Assembly: GCA_021734005.1 (NCBI GenBank)
Contig: JAIPJV010000060.1
Location: 1 to 9,379, forward strand
Length of the DNA stretch: 9,379 nt
Source: Fidelibacterota bacterium
GTDB taxonomy: Bacteria > Fidelibacterota > UBA2242 > JAFGTP01
Direction of reading: 5' to 3'
In this document: piece by piece, positions 1 to 5,907 of the stretch
Numbering within the stretch: position 1 is the first letter of the stretch
Layout of the letters: every line of letters begins with the position of its first letter
Made by a program: the position numbers and the translations under genes
The notes under the pieces: model-generated
The model's input: the letters and a program-made list of their open reading frames with translations, nothing else
Databases searched by the model: none
What the model was told of the DNA's origin: nothing

Positions 1-1068
1 CTGGACGGTAGCCTGGTTTGCATCAACAATTTTGTCAATTTCTGGAATAGATGCGAATAGTTCATCCAATGAAGGTTGGCAGGCGCAAATTAATTGGTCG
101 GCATCTTCTTTGATCAGGGAAGCATAGCGGATGAATTGAATAGAATCACCAAAACCCTGTTCTGACCATAGAAGGAGCGATTTCTTATCTAAATTCTGGC
201 CATTCCAGATAGGGAAATCGAAATTTTTCATATTTAGACCGGAAAGCTTCCACCTGTATTCATAATCCTGCCAGCCTTTTTCAAATTTGCCCATTAATAA
301 ATATAATAGAGAGCGTGAAAATATTGCTTCATAATACCTGGGTTCCATATCAATGGCCTGGTTATACAATTTTAAAGCTTCCTGGAATTTACCTTGCGAT
401 TGCAGAACATTACCCAGATTGCCATAAAATCTAACATAGTTTGCGTCTCTTTCCAGGCCGGTTTTGAAAATTTGCTCAGCCTGTTCAAAAAAACCGGATT
501 TTTTAAGGCAGATTCCGAGTTTGTTGTAGCCTTCCAGATAATCAGGAAATTTATTCACCAATTTCTGAAAAATATTAATAGCAGGTTGAAGTTGTTCCTC
601 TTCTTCCAGGGTGACTCCAATATTTAAGTAGATTTCAGGACGGCTGGAATTGATATTTAGAGCAATATTATAGCTGTTGAGCGCTAACTCTTTCTTTCCG
701 ACCTTTCTGAGGACATTACCCAGACTGAAGTAGGCTTCAAAATAATCCTTTTTTAATTGAATGGCTTTCTGGTAATTGTTAACAGATTCCTGGTATTTTC
801 CCTGGCGCTCAAAAAGTTTTCCTTGATAATAATATATTTCCGCTGACTGCGGTTGAAGGGCTTGAGCATCATTTAAATATTGCCGGGCCTGATCAAATTT
901 GTTCTGATAAAGGGCGCTAATGCCCAGCAATTCCAGAATCTTGCTATCGGATATTTTTGAGACAGGTAGCGATTTTAGAAGTTCCTCAGCCTGAAAATAT
1001 TTCTGGTTGCGAATTAATTCTTTGCTTCTGTCGAGAATTGCAACTTTTTGATTTTCTCTCTTGATCAA
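1..1068 (-). CDS. TPR-glycosyltransferase fusion (SPINDLY/OGT- or FlmG-like), 3' end outside window
   Basis: My own reading of the minus strand gives 356 open codons running off the left edge. Residues about 46-260 form around six TPR units with the usual pattern, for example YNKLGICLKKSGFFEQAEQI and FYGNLGNVLQSQGKFQEALK. After them come FDFPIWNGQNL (283-293), LLLWSEQGFGDSIQF (298-312) and IRYASLIK (313-320). This is the entry signature of the GT41/GT9-like domain found in bacterial TPR-OGT proteins. Known relatives transfer nucleotide-activated sugars to proteins; Caulobacter FlmG, with the same TPR-then-GT order, glycosylates flagellin. The catalytic C-terminus is missing because the window ends. 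The start is uncertain. No ATG lies in frame after the in-frame TAG at 1117-1119; TTG at 1066-1068 has GGAG 6 nt upstream and is preferred. The gene diverges from flagellin, so flagellin is a plausible acceptor, but this is inference. Confidence 0.85.
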   Translation of the reverse strand, partial: MIKRENQKVAILDRSKELIRNQKYFQAEELLKSLPVSKISDSKILELLGISALYQNKFDQARQYLNDAQALQPQSAEIYYYQGKLFERQGKYQESVNNYQKAIQLKKDYFEAYFSLGNVLRKVGKKELALNSYNIALNINSSRPEIYLNIGVTLEEEEQLQPAINIFQKLVNKFPDYLEGYNKLGICLKKSGFFEQAEQIFKTGLERDANYVRFYGNLGNVLQSQGKFQEALKLYNQAIDMEPRYYEAIFSRSLLYLLMGKFEKGWQDYEYRWKLSGLNMKNFDFPIWNGQNLDKKSLLLWSEQGFGDSIQFIRYASLIKEDADQLICACQPSLDELFASIPEIDKIVDANQATVQ

Positions 1069-1099
1069 AGTGTTCTCCAATTTGATTATTATTTTGCAT

Positions 1100-1409
1100 T
1101 CTCCTCGTGAAAAAGTCTATTTACATTACTCAAATCATGGTTTTTTTGGTCAATATTTGAAAGGAATGCAATCAAAAGAAGGCTCTTAAGTAAAATGATT
1201 TTCAAGACATAGAATACATTTACAAAAATTAGACCATTATTAATCTATATAGACTATTGATTGATTTTTGTTAAAAATTATGGATTTTATCCAATTTTAT
1301 AGAATTTCATCAAAAATAGTTTTTGAATATTATCCGCTATTTATTTTTATGTTATTTGAATAAATATTTTTGCGGGTTTTTAAGAATCGGCGATATTTGG
1401 CCTAAATAA
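1100..1409. other. AT-rich intergenic region between the divergent TPR-GT and flagellin genes
   Basis: No credible gene is seen here. The stretch is strongly AT-rich and likely carries the promoter of the leftward TPR-glycosyltransferase gene plus upstream elements for flagellin. A weak minus-strand pair can be read, TTGACC (1153-1148) with AGTAAT (1130-1125) at 17-nt spacing, but the -10 match is poor and I do not call it. Short palindromes occur: TCTATATAGA at 1244-1253, TCAAAAA-tag-TTTTTGA at 1310-1326 and TTATT-tg-AATAA at 1352-1363. In such AT-rich DNA these may be chance. Confidence 0.5.
1310..1326. repeat. short perfect inverted repeat upstream of flagellin
   Basis: TCAAAAA (1310-1316) and TTTTTGA (1320-1326) are perfect 7-bp arms around a 3-nt centre. 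The repeat lies about 85 bp upstream of the sigma-28-like -35 element. It could be an operator half-site pair, but AT-rich DNA produces such repeats easily. Confidence 0.3.
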
Positions 1410-1436
1410 TAAATACAGGGATAATACCACCGATAC
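1410..1436 (+). promoter_or_regulatory. sigma-28 (FliA/SigD)-type promoter of flagellin
   Basis: TAAATACA (1410-1417) and ACCGATAC (1429-1436) are separated by 11 nt. Against the family consensus TAAAGTTT-N11-GCCGATAA, the TAAA core is complete, CCGATA matches in full in the -10 box, and the spacing is exact. Transcription would start near 1443, giving a leader of about 112 nt. This is the expected class of promoter for flagellin, and a FlgM-like protein that could control the cognate sigma factor is encoded at 5227-5772. No fliA gene is present in the window. Confidence 0.75.
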
Positions 1437-1499
1437 TATAAAATGAGAGTTTTGGCGGTTTTTTGGTAATTGGGATTCTGAGATGAATGTTAATTAATT

Positions 1500-1525
1500 A
1501 TGCCTGGAACTTAATTACAAGGCAT
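1500..1525 (+). promoter_or_regulatory. hairpin in the flagellin 5' leader with GGA in its loop
   Basis: ATGCCT (1500-1505) pairs with AGGCAT (1520-1525) around a 14-nt loop that begins with GGA (1506-1508). Further GGA motifs follow at 1526-1528 and inside the ribosome binding site at 1545-1547, spaced about 20 nt apart. GGA in loops and over the Shine-Dalgarno is the known pattern of CsrA targets such as the Bacillus hag leader. The pairing is seen; CsrA binding is inference, and no csrA or fliW is in the window. Confidence 0.4.
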
Positions 1526-1544
1526 GGAAAGCCGAATTAAACAC

Positions 1545-1550
1545 GGAGGT
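1545..1550 (+). promoter_or_regulatory. strong ribosome binding site of flagellin
   Basis: GGAGGT at 1545-1550 is a full anti-SD match, with GGAGG ending 6 nt before ATG at 1556. It is the strongest site in the window, as expected for a very abundant protein, and it fixes the flagellin start. Confidence 0.85.
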
Positions 1551-1555
1551 AAACT

Positions 1556-2389
1556 ATGAGTTTAACAAGAATTGCTGCAAACATTCAAGCAATGAATTCA
1601 TTGCAGTCCCTAAAACAAGTTAACAGCAAGATGAATCTTCATCAAACACGTCTATCGACGGGTAGAAAAATCAATTCAGCCGCTGATGATCCAGCCGGAT
1701 TTGCTCTGGCTCGCGGTCTGGAAGCCAGACGTAGAGGTCTGGATGTATCTTTGCAAAATGTATCCAATGCAAAGAACATTTTAAATGTTGCTGAAGGTGG
1801 ATATCAATCTCAAATGGATATTTTACAGACAGTAAAAGAAAAAGCCACTCAGGCTGCTGATTATTCATTATCACCAGCTCAGAGAACAGCAATTGATGAT
1901 CAGGTCACAGCTCTGCTTGATGAAATTGATGATATTGAAGCAGAGACAACTTTTAATGAGAATAATCTCATTGATGGTTCCTATGCTGGAAATTTCCAAA
2001 CGGGTGAGAATTCTACTGACCAGATAAGTGTATCACTGGCCAGTTCTGATTCTTCATCTATTGGTGCAAATGGAACTGATGTTAGTTCCATTGATCTGTC
2101 AACTGCCGGAGGTGCCAGTGCTGCTATTGATACTGTTTCTTCAGCTATTGATAGTCTGTCCGGAGCTATTCAGGATATTGGTGAATATCAGGTTCGACTG
2201 AATTCCAAAGAAACATCCCTGTCCACAGCTTCCACCAATACTGAAGCAGTCCGAAGCAGTGTTGAAGATGCTGATTTTGCAAAGGAACAAATGGAAGTCA
2301 TGAAACTGCAGATTCAGCAGCAAACTGCTTTGTCCAGTTTCTCCCAGGCTAATTCTTCTCCACAGAGTGTATTGTCACTGTTTGGATAA
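1556..2389 (+). CDS. fliC: flagellin, filament subunit
   Basis: This is the structural subunit of the flagellar filament, secreted by the flagellar type III export system. Residues 1-140 are the flagellin N-terminal domain (MSLTRIAANIQAMNSLQSL, then LSTGRKINSAADDPAGFALA at 33-52, ending TTFNENNLIDG). Residues about 190-277 are the C-terminal D1/D0 helices, ending ANSSPQSVLSLFG. At 277 aa it is a minimal flagellin: only a short linker of about 50 residues, rich in Ser, Thr and Gly (about 148-190), replaces the surface D2/D3 domains. No cysteine is present. The segment equivalent to the Salmonella TLR5 site reads QTVKEKATQ instead of QRVRELAVQ, so classical TLR5 recognition is unlikely. The gene has its own sigma-28-type promoter and terminator, which fits separate high-level expression. 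The Ser-rich linker is a candidate glycosylation region given the flanking glycosyltransferases. Confidence 0.97.
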   Translation: MSLTRIAANIQAMNSLQSLKQVNSKMNLHQTRLSTGRKINSAADDPAGFALARGLEARRRGLDVSLQNVSNAKNILNVAEGGYQSQMDILQTVKEKATQAADYSLSPAQRTAIDDQVTALLDEIDDIEAETTFNENNLIDGSYAGNFQTGENSTDQISVSLASSDSSSIGANGTDVSSIDLSTAGGASAAIDTVSSAIDSLSGAIQDIGEYQVRLNSKETSLSTASTNTEAVRSSVEDADFAKEQMEVMKLQIQQQTALSSFSQANSSPQSVLSLFG

Positions 2390-2409
2390 AAAATAGACCT
2401 GAAAAAATG

Positions 2410-2452
2410 ATTGGGGGGCGGGAAATATTTTCCCCCCTCCAATTTAATTTTT
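2410..2452 (+). terminator. intrinsic terminator after flagellin
   Basis: A long GC-rich hairpin starts at 2410 and ends at 2443. ATTGGGGGG pairs with CCCTCCAAT, a single C bulges, and GGGAAA closes a very short loop. TTTAATTTTT follows. It lies 21 nt after the flagellin stop codon and should separate flagellin from the fliS operon. Confidence 0.9.
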
Positions 2453-2569
2453 GCAGTTAAAGTGTTCTTTGTAATCCTAGAATCACAACATATCCTCTAT
2501 AATGATTTATGCTGTAAATGGCATGAAAGTTGATAGTTAAATAGAGAGCGAAAACAGGAGTATGAATTT
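2453..2569 (+). promoter_or_regulatory. probable promoter region of the fliS-fliD-flaG operon
   Basis: Because a strong terminator precedes it, the operon needs its own promoter here. TAAAGTGT at 2458-2465 matches seven of eight positions of the sigma-28 -35 element. The expected -10 position reads CTAGAATC, a poor match. A perfect TATAAT at 2498-2503 has no convincing -35 partner at 16-18 nt. The region is marked for position; the sigma class is undecided. AGGAG at 2556-2560 serves the fliS ATG. Confidence 0.4.
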
Positions 2570-2914
2570 ATGAAGTCTAATCCTTATTTAAAGCATCGCC
2601 AGGCCAATCCAGATGATAACAAACCAAATCCTTACCTGGTGCAAAAAGTGCTAAGTGCAAGCCCTGAAGAATTAATCCTGTATATTTATGATGCAGCAAT
2701 TGCTGCTTGTGCCAATGAGAATCACTCAAAAGCTGCTGAAGCTATGCAGGAATTAATAAATTCTCTTAATTTTGAAAAACGAACTGTAGCCAATACATTT
2801 TATCGAATGTATCAACACATTTTACATCAGATCCATAATGGTAAGTTTGAAAGAGCCCGGGAATTGATCAAAGAGATAAGAGATACATGGGCCCAGGCAA
2901 TGAAACTGGAATAG
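2570..2914 (+). CDS. fliS: flagellar export chaperone FliS
   Basis: FliS binds the flagellin C-terminus in the cytoplasm and keeps it unfolded for export. The family signature is clear: NPYLVQKVLSASPEELILYI at 20-39, a YDAAI helix at 40-44, and a C-terminal helix ending in EIRDTWAQAMK. At 114 aa it is a little short; the central helices look trimmed compared with the usual 120-135 residues. The N-terminus is unusual: NPYL occurs twice, at 4-7 and 20-23, so an extra segment of about 16 residues precedes the canonical NPY region. The start ATG has AGGAG 9 nt upstream. An ATG at 2562 reaches a stop after three codons and is not the start. It is the first gene of the operon, with fliD 9 nt downstream. 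Confidence 0.93.
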   Translation: MKSNPYLKHRQANPDDNKPNPYLVQKVLSASPEELILYIYDAAIAACANENHSKAAEAMQELINSLNFEKRTVANTFYRMYQHILHQIHNGKFERARELIKEIRDTWAQAMKLE

Positions 2915-2923
2915 AGGTAATTA

Positions 2924-4387
2924 ATGGCAATCCAATTTGACAGTGAAACAATTGATCTATATGTTCGGCAGGCTATGCAGTCTGAAAGAAAGCCGCGCGA
3001 AAATCTTGTCGATAGAAAAGATGAACTCAATACTCGTAAAAGTGTTCTTTCAGATCTGGATTCAAAATTATCGAGCCTGAATAGTAAGGTGGAAACGCTG
3101 AACGATCCGGTCATAGATCATTTCGCTGCCAAAACTGCTACCAGTAGTGATACAGAAAAATTCACTCTCTCAGCAACCAGTTCTGCCAGCAGTGGTACTC
3201 ATTCAATTTCTGTTGAAAGACTGGCTAAATCCGATACCCGGGTTTCCCATCAATATTCAGATTCAGGTACTGATTTTACGTCTATTACAACTGATCAGAC
3301 TTTTTCCATTACAGTGGGACATCCAACAGAAACTGATTCTGATAACAGGGAAACTATCGAGGTCACAATTTCTGCTGATACTTTTTCCAAATCCAATGAT
3401 GAGGTCTTAAAAGAGATTGCCGATTCAATTAATAGTGCTATGTATGGGGCCGTCAATGACGAAACCATAAATAATGATGAAATCGTGAATGCCTCTGTTG
3501 TAACTGAATCTTCAGGCAATTCGCGCCTGGTCTTTCGCAGCGCCAGTTCGGGATTTAAATATAGAATGGGATTCAATGATAGTAGTGATAATCTTTTAAG
3601 CACTCTGGAAATCAGTAATAATGTTCAATCCAGTGGAACTTCAGGAGGTTATATTATTGATCCTGGTAGTTCAGCAACAGATAGTATGCTGAATTCTAAA
3701 TTTAAAATCGATGGTCTGGATTTTTATCGAGATAGCAATAGTGTCTCCGATGCTATTAAGGGAGTTACTATTAATTTAATGGACACTTTTTCCTCGCAGG
3801 AGACTATTACAATTAGTCCTGATACTGAGTCAGTAAAAGAAGATGTCAAATCCTTTATAGATAGTTATAATGAAGCCCTGGATTTTTTAAATGAGAATAC
3901 TAAAGTAGATCCTGAAACCAACCAAAGTAGTGCCTTATCCGGTGATATTACTTATCGGGGATTGAGCACTGATCTTCGCAATATTATTGCCAGCCCTGTT
4001 GACAGTGTGAGCAATACAGAATATAACAAACTCTTTAATATTGGTATTGAAACCGATGATGAAGGTAAACTTTCTATTGAAGATAGTGAAAAATTTGAAG
4101 AAGCGCTCCAGGCCAATCCTGCTAATGTTTCCAAAATTTTCAACAGCAGTGATGGAGTTGCTACAAAAATGGAAGAGTATCTGGAAAACTATACCAGTAC
4201 CGGAGGATCTATTGATACGAGTAAGGATAATATTGAAAGCAACATAGTCAGGCTCAATGATCGAATAAGTATGTGGGACGATATTCTTGCTCAACGTGAG
4301 CAGCAATTACGACAAAAATATTCAAAAATCCAGGAAATGATGACCAAATTGAATAATCAAAATAGTTTTTTTAATTCTATGTTTTAG
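2924..4387 (+). CDS. fliD: flagellar filament cap protein FliD (HAP2)
   Basis: FliD forms the cap at the filament tip under which exported flagellin folds. At 487 aa it has the usual length. The N-terminal region (IDLYVRQAMQSERKPRENL, 10-28, then heptad-like LSDLDSKLSSLNSKVETL) matches the FliD N-terminal domain, followed by FTLSATSSASSGTHSISVER (80-99). The centre is Ser/Thr/Asn-rich beta domain. The C-terminus (LNDRISMWDDILAQREQQLR through MTKLNNQNSFFNSMF) is the expected coiled coil and tail. The usual SGLD-like glycine-rich motif near the N-terminus is absent; the protein starts directly with FDSETIDLYV. The RBS GAGGT at 2914-2918 overlaps the last base of the fliS stop, suggesting translational coupling. 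Confidence 0.95.
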   Translation: MAIQFDSETIDLYVRQAMQSERKPRENLVDRKDELNTRKSVLSDLDSKLSSLNSKVETLNDPVIDHFAAKTATSSDTEKFTLSATSSASSGTHSISVERLAKSDTRVSHQYSDSGTDFTSITTDQTFSITVGHPTETDSDNRETIEVTISADTFSKSNDEVLKEIADSINSAMYGAVNDETINNDEIVNASVVTESSGNSRLVFRSASSGFKYRMGFNDSSDNLLSTLEISNNVQSSGTSGGYIIDPGSSATDSMLNSKFKIDGLDFYRDSNSVSDAIKGVTINLMDTFSSQETITISPDTESVKEDVKSFIDSYNEALDFLNENTKVDPETNQSSALSGDITYRGLSTDLRNIIASPVDSVSNTEYNKLFNIGIETDDEGKLSIEDSEKFEEALQANPANVSKIFNSSDGVATKMEEYLENYTSTGGSIDTSKDNIESNIVRLNDRISMWDDILAQREQQLRQKYSKIQEMMTKLNNQNSFFNSMF

Positions 4388-4418
4388 TAAGTGAAACCTT
4401 AACATTTATGGTGCTGCT

Positions 4419-4820
4419 ATGAAAGAAATAGAATCAATTGAAATAAATTTAAGTATCCAAAATCATATTGATAATTTTGAAATGTCCCAAAATTCCAAAA
4501 CTAAGTCTGCAGAGAAGAGTTCGAGTGCTGAAAACACAAAATTGGAGACGACTGGGCCAGAAAAATCAGAAAGCCAGGGCAAAGAAAAAGAAATTGCTAT
4601 AGATGATATGGCAAATTTAATGGATAAGGTTCAGAAATATGTAGAGTCCTTTAATACCCGGCTTTCATTTTCTGTGGATAAAGAATCCCAGCGTCCAATT
4701 ATTTATGTAATAGATAAAGAAACCAACGAGGTGATCCGTCAAATTCCCCCTAAAAAAATGCTAAAGTTAATTAAAAATCTTGAAGAAATTCGTGGATTAA
4801 TTTTTCAGGGAAAGGTATAA
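4419..4820 (+). CDS. flaG: FlaG family flagellar protein
   Basis: FlaG is a small flagellar protein commonly beside fliD and fliS; in studied species it affects filament length or assembly, but its molecular role is not settled. The conserved core is at 80-133: LSFSVDKES (82-90), then IIYVIDKETNEVIRQIPPKK (94-113) and a final helix ending RGLIFQGKV. Residues about 22-58 are a Lys/Ser/Glu-rich, probably disordered linker, longer than in short FlaG proteins. The Shine-Dalgarno is weak (GGTG at 4410-4413), which may lower expression compared with its neighbours. The next gene starts at the base after its stop. Confidence 0.9.
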   Translation: MKEIESIEINLSIQNHIDNFEMSQNSKTKSAEKSSSAENTKLETTGPEKSESQGKEKEIAIDDMANLMDKVQKYVESFNTRLSFSVDKESQRPIIYVIDKETNEVIRQIPPKKMLKLIKNLEEIRGLIFQGKV

Positions 4821-5222
4821 ATGGATCAAAACTCCGTCAGATTTCTATTGCAGGAAGAACTTCAGTATCTGGAAAATATTCTCAAAAATACTCAGAAATT
4901 TTTGGGAGATTATCAAGAAACAGAAGAACTGGCTATTCAGGAAGTTGGTAAGTTCCTGGGTGACAGAGAAGATTTAATTAAAAATATCATTAAACTGGAA
5001 GATGATAAAAATTCTAAGAAGTTTTCCAGTCAGGAAAAGCATTTGAAAAAGGAAATTTCCCGGGTAGCCAGGGAATTAGTTGAAATTGATGCCAGGATTT
5101 TAGATATTTTATCGAAAAAAAAGAAAAAAATCGTTAAAGATATTAATAAAGTTGCCGATATTAGAAATGAGGGTTCCTATAAAAAGCAGGGAGCCAGTAA
5201 GTTAGTTGATATAGAAGGGTAA
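4821..5222 (+). CDS. probable FliT/FlgN-type flagellar export chaperone
   Basis: This is a 133-aa, highly charged, almost entirely helical protein with coiled-coil character (LLQEELQYLENILKNT near the start; KHLKKEISRVARELVEIDA at about 73-91; DILSKKKKKIVKDINKV at about 93-109). It has no signal peptide, membrane segment or catalytic motif. It follows flaG with no gap (ATG directly after TAA) and shares its operon with fliS, fliD and flaG, where a FliT (FliD chaperone) or FlgN (hook-filament junction chaperone) is expected. The C-terminus YKKQGASKLVDIEG recalls the Tyr-x-x-x-Gly tail of FlgN-like proteins, while the position favours FliT. The family assignment rests on context, length and helix pattern, not on a decisive motif. 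Confidence 0.6.
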   Translation: MDQNSVRFLLQEELQYLENILKNTQKFLGDYQETEELAIQEVGKFLGDREDLIKNIIKLEDDKNSKKFSSQEKHLKKEISRVARELVEIDARILDILSKKKKKIVKDINKVADIRNEGSYKKQGASKLVDIEG

Positions 5223-5226
5223 CGAG

Positions 5227-5772
5227 ATGTCGATAATAAGAGATATTCCCGACGCATTCAAAAAATTTAAAAGAACTGATCAGGAAAAAAAGGTTGATCG
5301 GCAAAGAAAAACCTCTTCAGAAAAGGTCAAAAATTCATCACAAAAAAGTGAATCGGCATCGGGGAGTAAAACCAGTCAAACTGATAGAGTGGAAATTTCC
5401 TCTTCAGGTAAGTCGATTATGGAAAGTGCCTCCCGAATTGAAGATTATCAGGAATCTCTGGATCAGATAGAAAATCTGGATAAGGAACAACTGCTTGAGG
5501 TTCACCAGAGAGTCGAGGACAATTATTACGATGATCCTGAAGTCATCAATGAGATTGTTGAAAATATGACCTCTTCCTTGCCTGAAGCTCCAGTCGATAA
5601 TGTCGAATCCGGAGCAGAAGAACAGGAACAGGTCGGAGAAATCTCCGCTGAACGCCTTGATGAAATTAAAAAGAATATTGAAGAGGAAAAGTACGATTCG
5701 GAAGAAGTCCTGGATGAAATCGCCGAACGTATGTTAAATCCGCGCCTTTTTGAAGATCTGTTTTCTGAATAA
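5227..5772 (+). CDS. flgM: FlgM-like anti-sigma-28 factor with tandem C-terminal modules
   Basis: FlgM holds sigma-28 inactive until the hook is complete and is then exported. Here TDRVEISSSGKSI (52-64) is the FlgM-type Asp-x-Val-x-Ile-Ser motif before the sigma-binding helices. Residues 84-114 (EQLLEVHQRV...YYDDPEVINEIVENM) match the FlgM C-terminal helix-turn-helix pattern (eir-ri-gyYd-pev-eia). A second copy follows at 139-169 (ERLDEIKKNI...KYDSEEVLDEIAERM), aligning without gaps at an offset of 55 residues with 12 of 31 identities. Usual FlgM is about 70-105 aa with one module; this one is 181 aa with a Lys/Ser-rich N-terminal extension of about 50 residues. It ends the filament operon, 4 nt after the chaperone gene, and is followed by a terminator. 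The duplicated module is seen; anti-sigma function is inferred. Confidence 0.7.
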   Translation: MSIIRDIPDAFKKFKRTDQEKKVDRQRKTSSEKVKNSSQKSESASGSKTSQTDRVEISSSGKSIMESASRIEDYQESLDQIENLDKEQLLEVHQRVEDNYYDDPEVINEIVENMTSSLPEAPVDNVESGAEEQEQVGEISAERLDEIKKNIEEEKYDSEEVLDEIAERMLNPRLFEDLFSE

Positions 5773-5800
5773 ATTATTTTGACGACTTAAAAATTTATTA

Positions 5801-5846
5801 GAACCGCAAAGTCCATTTTATAGAGTATTGGGCTCAGCGGTTTTTT
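5801..5846 (+). terminator. intrinsic terminator closing the filament operon
   Basis: AACCGC (5802-5807) pairs with GCGGTT (5837-5842). Inside, AGTCCA (5810-5815) pairs with TGGGCT (5829-5834) with one G-U pair, across a 2+2 internal loop. TTTTTT at 5841-5846 follows the stem. It lies between the plus-strand operon and the convergent minus-strand glycosyltransferase gene and works mainly in the plus direction. Confidence 0.85.
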
Positions 5847-5907
5847 GTGTTCTAATTATTTTTGTGAGTGCTATTGATGTCTCAGTTTTTATTGGATGAA
5901 TTTGAAA

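Noticed and set aside
394..627. 77-codon plus-strand open frame
   Set aside because: It lies wholly opposite the TPR-glycosyltransferase gene, whose minus-strand translation shows continuous TPRs, and it has no ribosome site.
1244..1253. TCTATATAGA palindrome as a transcription factor site
   Set aside because: The flanking DNA is very AT-rich and the palindrome is only 10 bp, so chance is a sufficient explanation.
1453..1468. Possible sigma-54 promoter (TTGGCGGTTTTTTGGT) upstream of flagellin
   Set aside because: The -24 GG is present but the -12 GC is not at the required 10-nt spacing (it reads GT), and a much better sigma-28-type promoter lies just upstream.
1100..1500. CRISPR array, tRNA or small RNA gene in the long intergenic region
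   Set aside because: There are no regularly spaced repeats, no cloverleaf-like segments and no internal terminator that would support a defined RNA gene.
1671..1892. 73-codon minus-strand open frame inside flagellin
   Set aside because: It is antisense to the conserved flagellin N-terminal domain and has no recognisable motif.
2827..3114. 95-codon minus-strand open frame across the fliS-fliD junction
   Set aside because: It is antisense to conserved parts of both FliS and FliD, so it is a coding shadow.
3935..4306. 123-codon minus-strand open frame inside fliD
   Set aside because: FliD coding constraint explains the openness; the translation shows no domain or ribosome site.
4408..4422. 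Tiny upstream reading frame ATG GTG CTG CTA TGA overlapping the flaG start
   Set aside because: It is four codons long with no Shine-Dalgarno; the overlap with the flaG ATG is probably coincidence.
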